Notes under the pieces: generated by a model | What the model saw: the letters and a program-made list of their open reading frames with translations, nothing else | What the model was told of the DNA's origin: nothing | Databases searched by the model: none | Made by a program: the position numbers and the translations under genes | In this document: piece by piece, positions 35,436-43,655 of the stretch | How positions within the stretch are numbered: the stretch's first letter is position 1 | Layout: each line of letters starts with the position of its first letter | Source: Kordiimonadales bacterium | GTDB taxonomy: Bacteria; Pseudomonadota; Alphaproteobacteria; Sphingomonadales; Kordiimonadaceae | DNA length: 64,000 nucleotides | Reading direction: 5' to 3' | Assembly (NCBI GenBank): GCA_002401685.1 | Contig: NVTU01000006.1 | Location: forward strand, 1 to 64,000

Positions 35436-35828
35436 ATGCACGACACATCAAAAGTCCACATATTACACCACCGAAGCGCTAGCAGCAGCATCCCTATCCG
35501 GCATTCAAATCTAAATCCCCCCAAACCCACTGTTGTTTACATGGTCCGCGCAGAGCTGACTAAAATCCTGGATGTGTACGGCAAAATGGTAGTGGCTGGT
35601 CAGTGGCATGATTATGCGCTCGACACCTTAACTGACATCGCCATATTTTCTATATACCGCCGCGCAAGCGAGCGTCCGCTTTACCGCGTCATCAAGGAAC
35701 CTGCACTTGGCGATAAACAAGGTGCCTGGCGCATCACCAACACTGATGGTCGCATCCTCAAGCGCGGTAAAAAGCTCGAGCAACTGCTGCGCTTTTTCGA
35801 CCCGTTGTTATTGAAAACCGTCACCTGA
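35436..35828 (+). CDS. DUF2794 domain-containing protein
   Basis: A 130-residue member of the alphaproteobacterial DUF2794 family. The diagnostic core is present: VRAELTKILDVYGKMVVAGQWHDYALDTL, FSIYRRASERPLYRVIKEP, and GRILKRGKKLEQLLRF. The family function is unknown. I keep the start at 35436, which has AGAGGG just upstream, because the conserved region begins before the internal ATG at 35544. Confidence 0.9.
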   Translation: MHDTSKVHILHHRSASSSIPIRHSNLNPPKPTVVYMVRAELTKILDVYGKMVVAGQWHDYALDTLTDIAIFSIYRRASERPLYRVIKEPALGDKQGAWRITNTDGRILKRGKKLEQLLRFFDPLLLKTVT

Positions 35829-36066
35829 ATTTGAGCGCGCCCTCCGTGGCTGTGCTGGTCCACGACACCAAATAGCCGAAAACTTAGATTGACGACACCT
35901 GCATTTCTGTGGGAGAAGCCCCGCAGGCCTTGGATCGCCTGCCGTCCGCACCCGAAATGGGTTGGTGAAGACCCAAATTTTCGAGAGTTCGTCCAAACCG
36001 TAAGAACGGCAATAGGGCGGTAACGCGGGCCCCGACTATCACCTGCTGTTCTCGGAAAGACGAACC
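35829..36066. promoter_or_regulatory. Structured leader region before the Glyoxalase_8-type gene
   Basis: A 238-base gene-free stretch with several hairpins. CTGTGGG at 35907-35913 can pair with CCCGCAG at 35920-35926, while the overlapping GCAGGC at 35923-35928 can pair with GCCTGC at 35937-35942, so the two stems exclude each other. Further stems: GTGG...CCAC near 35846 and TGGGT...ACCCA near 35958. The overlap is the layout of a switchable leader, but I recognise no riboswitch class. Confidence 0.35.
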
Positions 36067-36567
36067 ATGAACACCATAGAACCAGACCCTAAGGGTCAAA
36101 CTGATCTTGCCGCTTTTGCAAAAAAACGCGCGAAAAAACTACGCCTGTTTCTGGCAGACCTTGGCCACGGCATCAGCCATAGTCAGAGCCTGGAAGCAAT
36201 GGCACACGCAGAGGGTTTTCGTGATTGGAATACCTACTGTGCAAGTTTCAAACTTGTGGCGGACATTGTACCTGAACATGATTTCAAGGCCGCTAAGCAT
36301 TATGAAAACTTCCCCGTGCAGGTGGGCGACCGTATCTCGGGCAAGTACCGAGGCGTGACCTTCAAGGGCGTGCTGCTAGGGTTGGAACAAACCATCACGC
36401 CCGGCGTGTGGCGCGTAAAAATGCATTTTGACACACCTGTTACACTCGACAATCCTAAGCGCTTCGCGGTTACGCGGCAGCGCGTGCAGGTGACGTTCAA
36501 TGCTGAGGGGAGATCTGTGAACCTGAAAGGCACGCCTGACGGGTCCACAGCGATCGATTTACCCTAA
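36067..36567 (+). CDS. Glyoxalase_8-type domain protein
   Basis: A 166-residue protein. The N-terminal part (AKKRAKKLRLFLADLGHGISHSQSLEAMAHAEGFRDWNTYCA) matches the helical domain annotated as Glyoxalase_8 in proteobacteria, named from neighbouring glyoxalase domains rather than from an activity; that enzyme domain is not present here. The C-terminal half (VQVGDRISGKYRGVTFKGVLLGLEQ) looks like a small beta-barrel. Function unknown. GGAAAG ribosome site before the ATG. Confidence 0.8.
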   Translation: MNTIEPDPKGQTDLAAFAKKRAKKLRLFLADLGHGISHSQSLEAMAHAEGFRDWNTYCASFKLVADIVPEHDFKAAKHYENFPVQVGDRISGKYRGVTFKGVLLGLEQTITPGVWRVKMHFDTPVTLDNPKRFAVTRQRVQVTFNAEGRSVNLKGTPDGSTAIDLP

Positions 36568-36630
36568 CGAACCAACAAGCCCAGTTTAACTTATAGGCCC
36601 AGTGGTAACCTGCGCAGCAGCGCATGGTTA

Positions 36631-37557
36631 CTATTGGATCATCGGCACCAGAAACTGCACCGTTTCGTCAGCAATGCGAACGCGGGCTTCTCCGCACCCT
36701 AGATAGTCACCGTCTAGCTGAAGCGGCGTATCCTTAGAACCAACCCTAATCGAACCGGCCAATAGAAACTGGCCCTCCGCACGCCCGTCTAGTGGCTTAA
36801 AAAGCAAGAGCCCTTGTTCGACCAATCGCGCGATGGCTCCCTTTTTATTCAGCATCAAACACGCCATACCTTTTTGTTTATGGCTGGTTCGTTTGGTGAG
36901 GCAAAACGGCCCTGCATAACGACTGATATTCGCCAAAATCACCCACCCTGCAACGGCTTCAGTATTTTGATTTTGGCCCCCCGACATAGTCCAGGGAATG
37001 TTGGCTGCTTTACGCTCTCGGGCCAGTGTACGCAGGACTGCAGGAACAAACGCTACACGGCCCATTCGCTTTTTTAAAACAGGGTTCACTAACTGCAATA
37101 CCGCGGCGTCAAACCCTGCGCCCAACCAACATAAACCCAACTTATCCTGGCCTTCAAACGTCACCCAAAACGGCCAATACTGCAGCACGGCCCCCTGAAG
37201 GCAAATGTCTGCTATACGGTCTGCAGAAGGTTTTCCTGAAGCGTAATAACCCAGTTCCTGCGCTAATACATTTGCCGTTCCTATGGGCAAAATTACGCTG
37301 GCAGTTCCACTGCCCAGCGTCCCGCGCGCGACCTCGCGTACTGTCCCGTCTCCGCCAGCCACCAGAATACAGTCAGCACTGCCGGCCTCAACAATTACCC
37401 GCGCAATCTCCGTCGCATGACCCGCATATCTGGTCGGGTGCACCGCAACTTCAATCGCCCTCCGCGACAGCGCGGCCAACGCTCCGTCCAGCAACATTGT
37501 GTTTTTGTTGCCAGCTGAGGGATTATAGATAACAGATATACGGGTCGTTTTCGTCAT
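36631..37557 (-). CDS. Diacylglycerol/lipid kinase family protein (YegS/DgkB-like)
   Basis: A 308-residue DAGK-catalytic-domain protein. Seen: IYNPSAGNKN at the N-terminus, the nucleotide-binding loop VAGGDGTVREVARGTL, and the TANVLAQELGY motif, followed by the two-layer beta domain of YegS-type kinases. It phosphorylates a lipid (diacylglycerol, sphingosine-like or phosphatidylglycerol) with ATP; the substrate cannot be told from sequence. Isolated gene divergent from the hybrid kinase. Confidence 0.92.
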   Translation of the reverse strand: MTKTTRISVIYNPSAGNKNTMLLDGALAALSRRAIEVAVHPTRYAGHATEIARVIVEAGSADCILVAGGDGTVREVARGTLGSGTASVILPIGTANVLAQELGYYASGKPSADRIADICLQGAVLQYWPFWVTFEGQDKLGLCWLGAGFDAAVLQLVNPVLKKRMGRVAFVPAVLRTLARERKAANIPWTMSGGQNQNTEAVAGWVILANISRYAGPFCLTKRTSHKQKGMACLMLNKKGAIARLVEQGLLLFKPLDGRAEGQFLLAGSIRVGSKDTPLQLDGDYLGCGEARVRIADETVQFLVPMIQ

Positions 37558-37870
37558 AAAGCCCCTGAAACACAGAAAGAAACGCTCTCGCTAAATTATG
37601 TAACCAGCACGCGAAATTAAGCAAGTTTTAGGAAATTACCGCTAGATATTAAGGGTGTTGCGTATTGGTTAAATTTTAGGAACAACTTGTGCCAGTCAAC
37701 CGCCTGATCATCCATACGGAACTATCCCTACGCTCCTTATCGCACCCGAAACGATTGCGCGTTCTTTTCCAAAGCATTAGCGCATTTATTTCAACCCTAA
37801 AGCCAATAGCCGCCGTAGCCTTACCAGAGGCGCTTTTTGGCGCTCGGCCACTTCAAGCGAAGGGTGTACC
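37558..37870. other. Intergenic region upstream of the hybrid kinase
   Basis: About 310 bases between divergent genes. It contains two copies of TTTTAGGAA (37626-37634 and 37674-37682), 48 bp apart on the same strand, possibly operator half-sites. A 61-codon GTG ORF (37689-37874) ending in a GTGA overlap with the kinase start is probably spurious. No clear promoter. Confidence 0.4.
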
Positions 37871-40800
37871 GTGACGCCGACGATCCACCATTTTCAAGAT
37901 ATCCCAAGGACAACAGGCTACATTGTTGGTCTCCTCGGTTTCATTGTGCTGGTTGCGTGGTTTAGTGACAGCGCCAGCTTGATACAGATCGGCCCAAGCT
38001 TCGCCCCAATGTATTTCAATACTGCTCTGGCCTTTCTCTTCACTGGCGTCAGCCTCTATGCTGCTCTGAAAAAAAGGACGTCGCTTTCACTTGTAATGGC
38101 CAGCTTAGTCTTAATCTTTGGGCTAATTACGCTGGTACAATATGCGGTTGGCAAGGATTTTGGCATTGATCAGTTATTGATGTCGCAATCCTATCTTGCG
38201 CCCGAGGCCACCCACCCAGGAAGAATGGCTCCAGGCGCCGCCTTTATATTCATTTTAATCGGATTGACCCTCGCCTTACTGAACTTGAATTATAAACAGG
38301 GATGGAAATATCTCAGTCTTCGCTCACTGGGTGCTACGCTTATTATTGCTGGGTTCATTACCCTAATTGGCAACGGAATAGCTGGTAGTTTCACTTCAGG
38401 CTGGAGCACGATTTTTAACATGGCTATTTTGACCGCCACGGGCTTTTTGGCCGTCGGCATCGGGATTTTCTTCCATGCAAAAACTTTCCAGCAATCGGTA
38501 AATTTCCGCAGTCAGGATGTAGCGGACATCAGCTATTTTCCGCGGCCGCTTATATACGGTGTCGCCATTATTTGCATCACCCCTTTTCTACTGAGCCTAC
38601 TTGGGCTGGATTTCGGAGTGCAGCAAACCACCTTCGACCTACAAACTATTGCCGCACAACAGCCATCATCGACGGTGCTGGCAGATCAGATGTTTGCGGC
38701 GTTGTCTGGTGAGCTTCTGCACGCGCTTCTCGAATGGAGCGCCGTGACAATTGCCGCTTTCACGGCACTGCTTTCCTTCGTGCATTACCGTGTAGGCAAG
38801 GATATCGCTGTACCGGTCCTCGGCTTTGCCCTTTTGTGTGCTGGCCTCCTTGATGCTTTTCACACACTGGCAGCCACGCGGCTGATTGATGCAGTGGCTG
38901 ACAACAGTGATTTTGTTCCCTTCACGTGGGCCCTATCGCGCAGCTTTCACGCCGTCATTCTTATATCTGGCGGGGCGCTTTTACTATGGTTTAGAAAAGG
39001 CAGTGTCCTTGCCAAAGCAGCTTCAAAGGGTATTTACACTGTCGCCGCAGCTGGCGCGCTGTTTGCGCTCATTTCCTATGCGCTTATTCACTTCTCTGCA
39101 GTGAGCCAATCGTTGCCACAGACCCAATTCCCAGAAGCCACTATTTCAAGGCCTTTTGACACTATTCCGCTATTGCTACTTCTAATTTCAGTGCCCTTAT
39201 TTTGGCGGCTGAACAAAAAGAGAGGCACACCCTTTACCGCCAGTATGGTGTTGTCTTTATTACCGCTTATTATCCTTGAAGCTCATATGGTTTTAGGCTC
39301 CTCCCAGCTTTTCGATAGCAATTTCAACATTGCGCATTTCCTGAAAATCATTGCCTACATCATCCCCTTTTCAGGGCTTTTGCTCTATAATATAAATACC
39401 TATGTACGCCTGGCGCGTGAGATGAAAAAAGATAACCTCATGCAGCAAAGGCTGCACGCCGACAAACAAAAGGCCGAGATTTCAACTCAGTTGAAATCTG
39501 ATTTTCTCGCCACGATGAGCCATGAAATCCGTACACCAATGAACGGTGTCATCGGCACGACCGGCCTATTGCTTGATACCCACCTTACGGCCGAGCAGCG
39601 CCAGTATGCTGAAACCACGATGCGGTCCGCAGATTCTCTCCTAACTCTTATCAATGACATATTGGACTTCTCGAAAATCGAGGCCGGGAAACTTGATCTG
39701 GAAATCGTCTCCTTCGACATGCAGGCCCTGGCTGAGGACGTCACCGAATTATTGACGGTGAAAGCCAACGAGAAAAACATTGAACTCCTGTTACACTTCC
39801 CGCAGGCGACCCAGCGGCAAGTATTGGGTGACGCCGGCCGCGTCAGGCAAATCGTTGTCAATTTATTAAGCAACGCGATAAAGTTTACTGAGAAAGGCTA
39901 TGTGGTTCTAAGCATTACTTCTCGCTCAGGTACGAATAACAAAATTGAATATAGTATCGAAGTTGAAGATACCGGCATCGGCATCAAGGAGGACCACCTT
40001 GAGCTTGTTTTCAACAAATTTTCACAAGCTGACAGCTCGATGACCCGTCAATTCGGCGGCACGGGCCTTGGCCTCTCCATCAGCAATAATTTGGCAGAAA
40101 TGATGGGCGGAAAAATCGAACTGACTAGTGTTTACGGTGAAGGGTCGACTTTCACCGTTTCGCTACTTCTGGACGCAACCGGTGACGCCGCGCTTTCGGC
40201 AGCAGATAACGAAAGAAACTTTGAAAACACTTTGAAAGGCCTCAAAATACTGGCTGTCGACGATGTCGAAATGTCATTAATGATAATTTTTGACCAGCTC
40301 TCTGGTCTTGGCCTCCGGCTCGATTCCGCCTTCTCTGGTGCCCAAGCTCTGGAAATGTTGAGGACAGAATCCTTTAGCGGAAAACCTTACGACATAGTGG
40401 TCGCGGATTACAGCATGCCTAAAATGGATGGCCTAGCCTTTGCCAAAGCTATGCAGGAAAAGCGCCTAACCAGCGAAACCCATTTGGTACTAATGACGTC
40501 TGGCCATTCGTCCGTTCAGGATACCGACCTTAAAGAGGCCGGGGTAGCAGCCTATTTAAACAAACCTATTTTCCCGCTCGATATCCCACGGATGATAGGT
40601 GCCATATTTGAACAGCAATCAAGCCTGTACCAGGGAGGCCTGATAACCAGGCACACATTGCGCCAGAAAACCCAAAAGGATGAGGATAATTTCAGCCTGA
40701 AAAATTGCCATATCATGCTGGTTGAAGACAACCCGGTGAACCTGTTGGTTGCCACCAATATACTTGAAAAATTTGGTTGTTACATCACACCAGCGGGAAA

Positions 40801-41461
40801 TGGCCTTGAAGCTCTGTCTTTAGCAAAAAAGCGGACCTTTGACCTGATCTTCATGGATTGCCAAATGCCTGAAATGGATGGGTATGAAGCCACCATCGCT
40901 TTCCGAAAAATGGAAAAAGAAACGGTCTGCGAACGGACCCCCATTATCGCCTTTACTGCCGCCGCAATGGAAGGGGACAGACAGAAGTGTATTGATACAG
41001 GTATGGACGATTATTTAAGCAAACCGGTGCGGCCAATCGCAATTCAAAAAATATTAAAGAAATGGGTTCCCCATAAAATTTCAGCGGAAAGCGCCCCTGA
41101 AAAACCTGTCGCGCAGTTGATTGACAAAAGCACGCTAACGGCGCTGCACGATATTGCCGGTGCCGAATATTTCAACATACTAAAAAGCTATATTGATTTC
41201 TCAACCGAAGCAATTGATGGACTTGAAATGGCCGTGAAAGACAGAAACGCGGCAGCAATCCGATCTTCCGCTCATTCCTTTAAATCCAGCAGCCAGCAAC
41301 TGGGCGCAATAATGCTGGGCGAGCTCGCCAGCCAACTAGAGACCATGGCGATCGAAAACGACTTGGCCAACATTGACAGCGTAATGCGGCAATTCAGCGC
41401 CCTAAGCGCGCAAGTAAATGCCGAGTTCAATACCCATATCGAAAATGAGCAAAACATTTAA
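37871..41461 (+). CDS. Hybrid sensor histidine kinase with MASE3-like sensor, two receiver domains and Hpt
   Basis: A 1196-residue phosphorelay protein, GTG start. It has two stacked membrane modules: residues about 15-205 (six helices, with FGIDQLL and HPGRMAPGAA, a module shared with many sensor kinases and cyclases) and about 235-510 (seven helices, with LLHALLEWSAV and GLLDAFHTLAA, MASE3-like). HisKA follows with H551 (ATMSHEIRTPMN), HATPase (N box LLSNAIKFTE, DTGIGI, GGTGLGLSI), receiver 1 (acceptor D846, VADYSMP), receiver 2 (acceptor D996, FMDCQMP) and a C-terminal Hpt with H1135 (SSAHSFKSSSQQLGA). BarA/ArcB-like layout; an internal His-Asp-His relay is expected, with output through a separate regulator. 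The two Rcp1-like regulators nearby are candidates. Signal unknown. Confidence 0.92.
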   Translation: MTPTIHHFQDIPRTTGYIVGLLGFIVLVAWFSDSASLIQIGPSFAPMYFNTALAFLFTGVSLYAALKKRTSLSLVMASLVLIFGLITLVQYAVGKDFGIDQLLMSQSYLAPEATHPGRMAPGAAFIFILIGLTLALLNLNYKQGWKYLSLRSLGATLIIAGFITLIGNGIAGSFTSGWSTIFNMAILTATGFLAVGIGIFFHAKTFQQSVNFRSQDVADISYFPRPLIYGVAIICITPFLLSLLGLDFGVQQTTFDLQTIAAQQPSSTVLADQMFAALSGELLHALLEWSAVTIAAFTALLSFVHYRVGKDIAVPVLGFALLCAGLLDAFHTLAATRLIDAVADNSDFVPFTWALSRSFHAVILISGGALLLWFRKGSVLAKAASKGIYTVAAAGALFALISYALIHFSAVSQSLPQTQFPEATISRPFDTIPLLLLLISVPLFWRLNKKRGTPFTASMVLSLLPLIILEAHMVLGSSQLFDSNFNIAHFLKIIAYIIPFSGLLLYNINTYVRLAREMKKDNLMQQRLHADKQKAEISTQLKSDFLATMSHEIRTPMNGVIGTTGLLLDTHLTAEQRQYAETTMRSADSLLTLINDILDFSKIEAGKLDLEIVSFDMQALAEDVTELLTVKANEKNIELLLHFPQATQRQVLGDAGRVRQIVVNLLSNAIKFTEKGYVVLSITSRSGTNNKIEYSIEVEDTGIGIKEDHLELVFNKFSQADSSMTRQFGGTGLGLSISNNLAEMMGGKIELTSVYGEGSTFTVSLLLDATGDAALSAADNERNFENTLKGLKILAVDDVEMSLMIIFDQLSGLGLRLDSAFSGAQALEMLRTESFSGKPYDIVVADYSMPKMDGLAFAKAMQEKRLTSETHLVLMTSGHSSVQDTDLKEAGVAAYLNKPIFPLDIPRMIGAIFEQQSSLYQGGLITRHTLRQKTQKDEDNFSLKNCHIMLVEDNPVNLLVATNILEKFGCYITPAGNGLEALSLAKKRTFDLIFMDCQMPEMDGYEATIAFRKMEKETVCERTPIIAFTAAAMEGDRQKCIDTGMDDYLSKPVRPIAIQKILKKWVPHKISAESAPEKPVAQLIDKSTLTALHDIAGAEYFNILKSYIDFSTEAIDGLEMAVKDRNAAAIRSSAHSFKSSSQQLGAIMLGELASQLETMAIENDLANIDSVMRQFSALSAQVNAEFNTHIENEQNI

Positions 41462-41568
41462 AGCTGATGCTATTTTAAAGTAGTTCACACCATAAACCCA
41501 ACAACCGTTACACCAGAAATTAAGCTGTTTACCCTACCTTAAGAGCGACGTAACGAGAAGCTACTGCT

Positions 41569-41772
41569 GTGACAGCTTTAACACGTACCTTTCTTGTATA
41601 TTTTGCTGTGGTGCTGGCCCTTATAGGCAATGTCGCATACGGCCAAGGATATTATTTTCATCACCCTTTACCTTTAGACAGCTTTCTAGCCCTTAAGAAA
41701 AACCGATACTCAAAAGCGGCAGCTAACGGCAGCGACAGCAAAGCCACCCTTTACCAAAAGACGAGACCATAG
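41569..41772 (+). CDS. Small exported hypothetical protein
   Basis: A 67-residue ORF with a GTG start preceded by GAGAAG. The first 26 residues are a good signal peptide (LTRTFLVYFAVVLALIGNVAYGQ), leaving a mature peptide of about 41 residues rich in Lys/Ser/Tyr. A weak hairpin with a six-T run follows at about 41774-41806. No homologue known to me; it may be dispensable or spurious, but secretion signal and terminator argue for a real gene. Confidence 0.45.
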   Translation: MTALTRTFLVYFAVVLALIGNVAYGQGYYFHHPLPLDSFLALKKNRYSKAAANGSDSKATLYQKTRP

Positions 41773-41785
41773 ACCGGGTATGACA

Positions 41786-42076
41786 TTAGCCCGTTTTTTG
41801 AATAGATAATGCTGCGGCTGCTAAAGCCCTTTTTCTCCGGATTAGTCGAACAACATCTCGCCGGCTAATCTCCTTTGCCCCGCACGACAATGCCAACGCC
41901 CGTTTCTTTTCCGGGATATCAAAATGTTCTTTCTCGGACATTGCGTGCTGGATCCATTTGCGGGCCATGCCGATATTATCGGCCATTTCGAGTAGTTCCT
42001 GATGAGTATCAGCGAGCATATGGCACATCACCATTCCGCGAAAACTAGCTTTCATTGTATCGACGTAAACGCTCAT
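41786..42076 (-). CDS. DUF4031 domain-containing protein
   Basis: A 96-residue member of the DUF4031 family. The N-terminus MSVYVDTMKASF and the HMLADTHQELLEMADNIGMARKWIQ block match, with a preserved basic C-terminal helix. Function unknown. The start is the ATG at 42076; an extension upstream adds 14 unrelated residues. Confidence 0.85.
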   Translation of the reverse strand: MSVYVDTMKASFRGMVMCHMLADTHQELLEMADNIGMARKWIQHAMSEKEHFDIPEKKRALALSCGAKEISRRDVVRLIRRKRALAAAALSIQKTG

Positions 42077-42193
42077 GAAATTCGCTTTTTTTGACGTGAT
42101 CAGCAGAGGAGGCCGCACTGCATAAACAAAAAATAAACAGGTGGGTAACGGCTATTGTTTACACTGTTCATCACGGGACACATAGACCTGTTT

Positions 42194-42217
42194 GAGCGAA
42201 CAGAGGCCCGTTCGCTC
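42194..42217 (-). terminator. Candidate hairpin after the response-regulator pair
   Basis: GAGCGAAC (42194-42201) pairs with GTTCGCTC (42210-42217) around an eight-base loop, about 45 bases past the stop of the second regulator. There is no T-run, so it may be a processing or attenuating hairpin. Confidence 0.35.
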
Positions 42218-42259
42218 CAGCGAGGAAACTACTTTTTAAGTTTCATTAAATGAGGATTT

Positions 42260-42694
42260 TCAAGAAGGCGGAGCAACCATTGCCCAATAATTCTTAAGCA
42301 TGGAGGCCAGGGTAGAATAATCACCAGCCAAATCAGCTTTTAAAATATAGCCGTCAGCATACTTTTCGTAAACGGCTTCTCTGTCCCTCTGGTCATCTGA
42401 TGTTGTCAGCACAAAAACTACCGTATCATCCAGCGCAGGATCACCGGAAAGCTCGCTTAAAAATTCATGCCCATTCATGCGCGGCATATTGATATCCAGA
42501 AGCACAAACAAAGGCTCACATAATTTTTCCCGGCCATTCTGACCTCGCAAACATTCGAGCGCCTCTATCCCATCCACCACATGAACAACTTGATTGCCTA
42601 GGCCTTCGTCAAAGAGGGCGCGTTTAATGGCGATGGCATCAATTTCGTCATCTTCCACTACTAAAACAGAAACATCTTCAACGGCGTAGCCCAT
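42260..42694 (-). CDS. Single-domain response regulator, Rcp1-like (copy 2)
   Basis: A 144-residue receiver domain without output domain. Acidic pocket E14/D15/D16 (VVEDDEID), phospho-acceptor D67 (LLDINMPRMNG), Thr switch in VLTTSDD and conserved Lys in YILKAD. The K-A-D in place of K-P and the extra residues after beta-3 (GQNGREKLCEP) are the Rcp1/CheY-like pattern seen with bacteriophytochromes and hybrid kinases. A good AAGGG site precedes the ATG. It is a close paralogue of the gene upstream. Confidence 0.92.
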   Translation of the reverse strand: MGYAVEDVSVLVVEDDEIDAIAIKRALFDEGLGNQVVHVVDGIEALECLRGQNGREKLCEPLFVLLDINMPRMNGHEFLSELSGDPALDDTVVFVLTTSDDQRDREAVYEKYADGYILKADLAGDYSTLASMLKNYWAMVAPPS

Positions 42695-42748
42695 AATAAT
42701 CCCTTTTAGGTGTCTCTTTATTACTTGCCCACAGGTGCAAGCACTTCG

Positions 42749-43183
42749 CTAACTTGGCAGAGAAACGATGTTCCAGTAATCCTTCAACAATCCAGCTAAG
42801 TCATTATAGTTACTTCCTAAATCAGACTTAACGATATAGCCGGCGGCCCGTTTCTCGTATGCAGCTTCTCGGTCTAAAGCATCATTCGATGTTGTAAGTA
42901 CAAATACGACTGTGTCAGCCAGTTCTAAATCCTTAGATATTTCTTTGAGAAAACCGTGCCCATCTAGACGTGGCATATTAATATCCAAAAGCACCAGAAG
43001 CGGCTTACGAACGCGCTCGCAACCGTTTTTCCCACGCAAAAACTCAAGCGCTTCAATACCGTCACGCGCACGAATATAGCTGCAATTCAGGCCAACACTT
43101 TTGAGGGCCCGTTTAACTGCCATTGCATCCAGGTCGTCATCGTCAACAACAAGGACCGAAACATTTTCTGGTTGAGCGCCCAT
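42749..43183 (-). CDS. Single-domain response regulator, Rcp1-like (copy 1)
   Basis: A 144-residue receiver domain, same length as the adjacent copy when started at the ATG at 43183, whose MGAQPENVSVLVV aligns with MGYAVEDVSVLVV of the neighbour; a GTG at 43195 would add four residues. Acceptor Asp in LLDINMPRLDG, conserved Lys in YIVKSDL. Tandem duplication with divergence is evident. Probable partner of a histidine kinase in the region (hybrid kinase at 37871-41461) or elsewhere. Confidence 0.92.
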   Translation of the reverse strand: MGAQPENVSVLVVDDDDLDAMAVKRALKSVGLNCSYIRARDGIEALEFLRGKNGCERVRKPLLVLLDINMPRLDGHGFLKEISKDLELADTVVFVLTTSNDALDREAAYEKRAAGYIVKSDLGSNYNDLAGLLKDYWNIVSLPS

Positions 43184-43195
43184 AGCATTACCCAC

Positions 43196-43452
43196 AGCTT
43201 TTATCCTAATTCTGGCCCTAATATACGCAGAGGGTTTTAAGATTGTGTAAAATAGCTACGGTCATCTACCGATTGCGTGATCCTTGATTTAGGCTCAGGT
43301 GTTTGCTTTCTGGTGGTGACATTCGCTAACCGCCTCGCAGTTCAGCAATGGAAATATCAAACCAGCTTTAGGATCGTTGCCCCACTGATCGTTTTTCTTT
43401 TTGGGCTGGCGCCAACTAATGCATCACGCCGAACCAGGCTATAAAACCCCTA
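43196..43452. other. Gene-free stretch upstream of the response regulators
   Basis: About 260 bases with no supported ORF. It should hold the promoter for the response-regulator pair; nothing clear is visible. Confidence 0.4.
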
Positions 43453-43587
43453 CTAATGCCTTTCTTTAGCTAAAGCGTTTTCATGAAGGCGCATGCGACG
43501 TACGTGGGCTGAACTCCACCAACATCCTGCATTCTCTGTAGCCACCAAGCGGTATCCTTTGGCAGCTTTCTCGTACCGGCCGGCCAT
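43453..43587 (-). CDS. Small basic hypothetical protein (44 residues)
   Basis: An ORF from the ATG at 43587, preceded by AGGAG at a six-base distance, to the TAG at 43453. The peptide (MAGRYEKAAKGYRLVA then TENAGCWWSS and HVRRMRLHENAL) is basic with two adjacent Trp. No signal peptide, no family known to me. It lies between the CadC-like and response-regulator genes on the same strand. The strong ribosome site is the main evidence. Confidence 0.45.
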   Translation of the reverse strand: MAGRYEKAAKGYRLVATENAGCWWSSAHVRRMRLHENALAKERH

Positions 43588-43655
43588 GCAAACTCCTGCG
43601 TAAGACCTGCGCTTTTCCAGTTAGAGTCTGTTCCCTTGACGGCACCCTTCATTCT

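Noticed and set aside
37689-37874. A 61-codon GTG ORF ending in a GTGA overlap with the hybrid kinase
   Set aside because: No ribosome site and no recognisable sequence character; likely noise in a promoter region, though the overlap keeps it from being fully excluded.
43470-43652. A 60-codon minus-strand ORF starting three bases after the CadC-like stop
   Set aside because: Lacks a ribosome site, and a neighbouring frame (43453-43587) with AGGAG at good spacing covers the same DNA.
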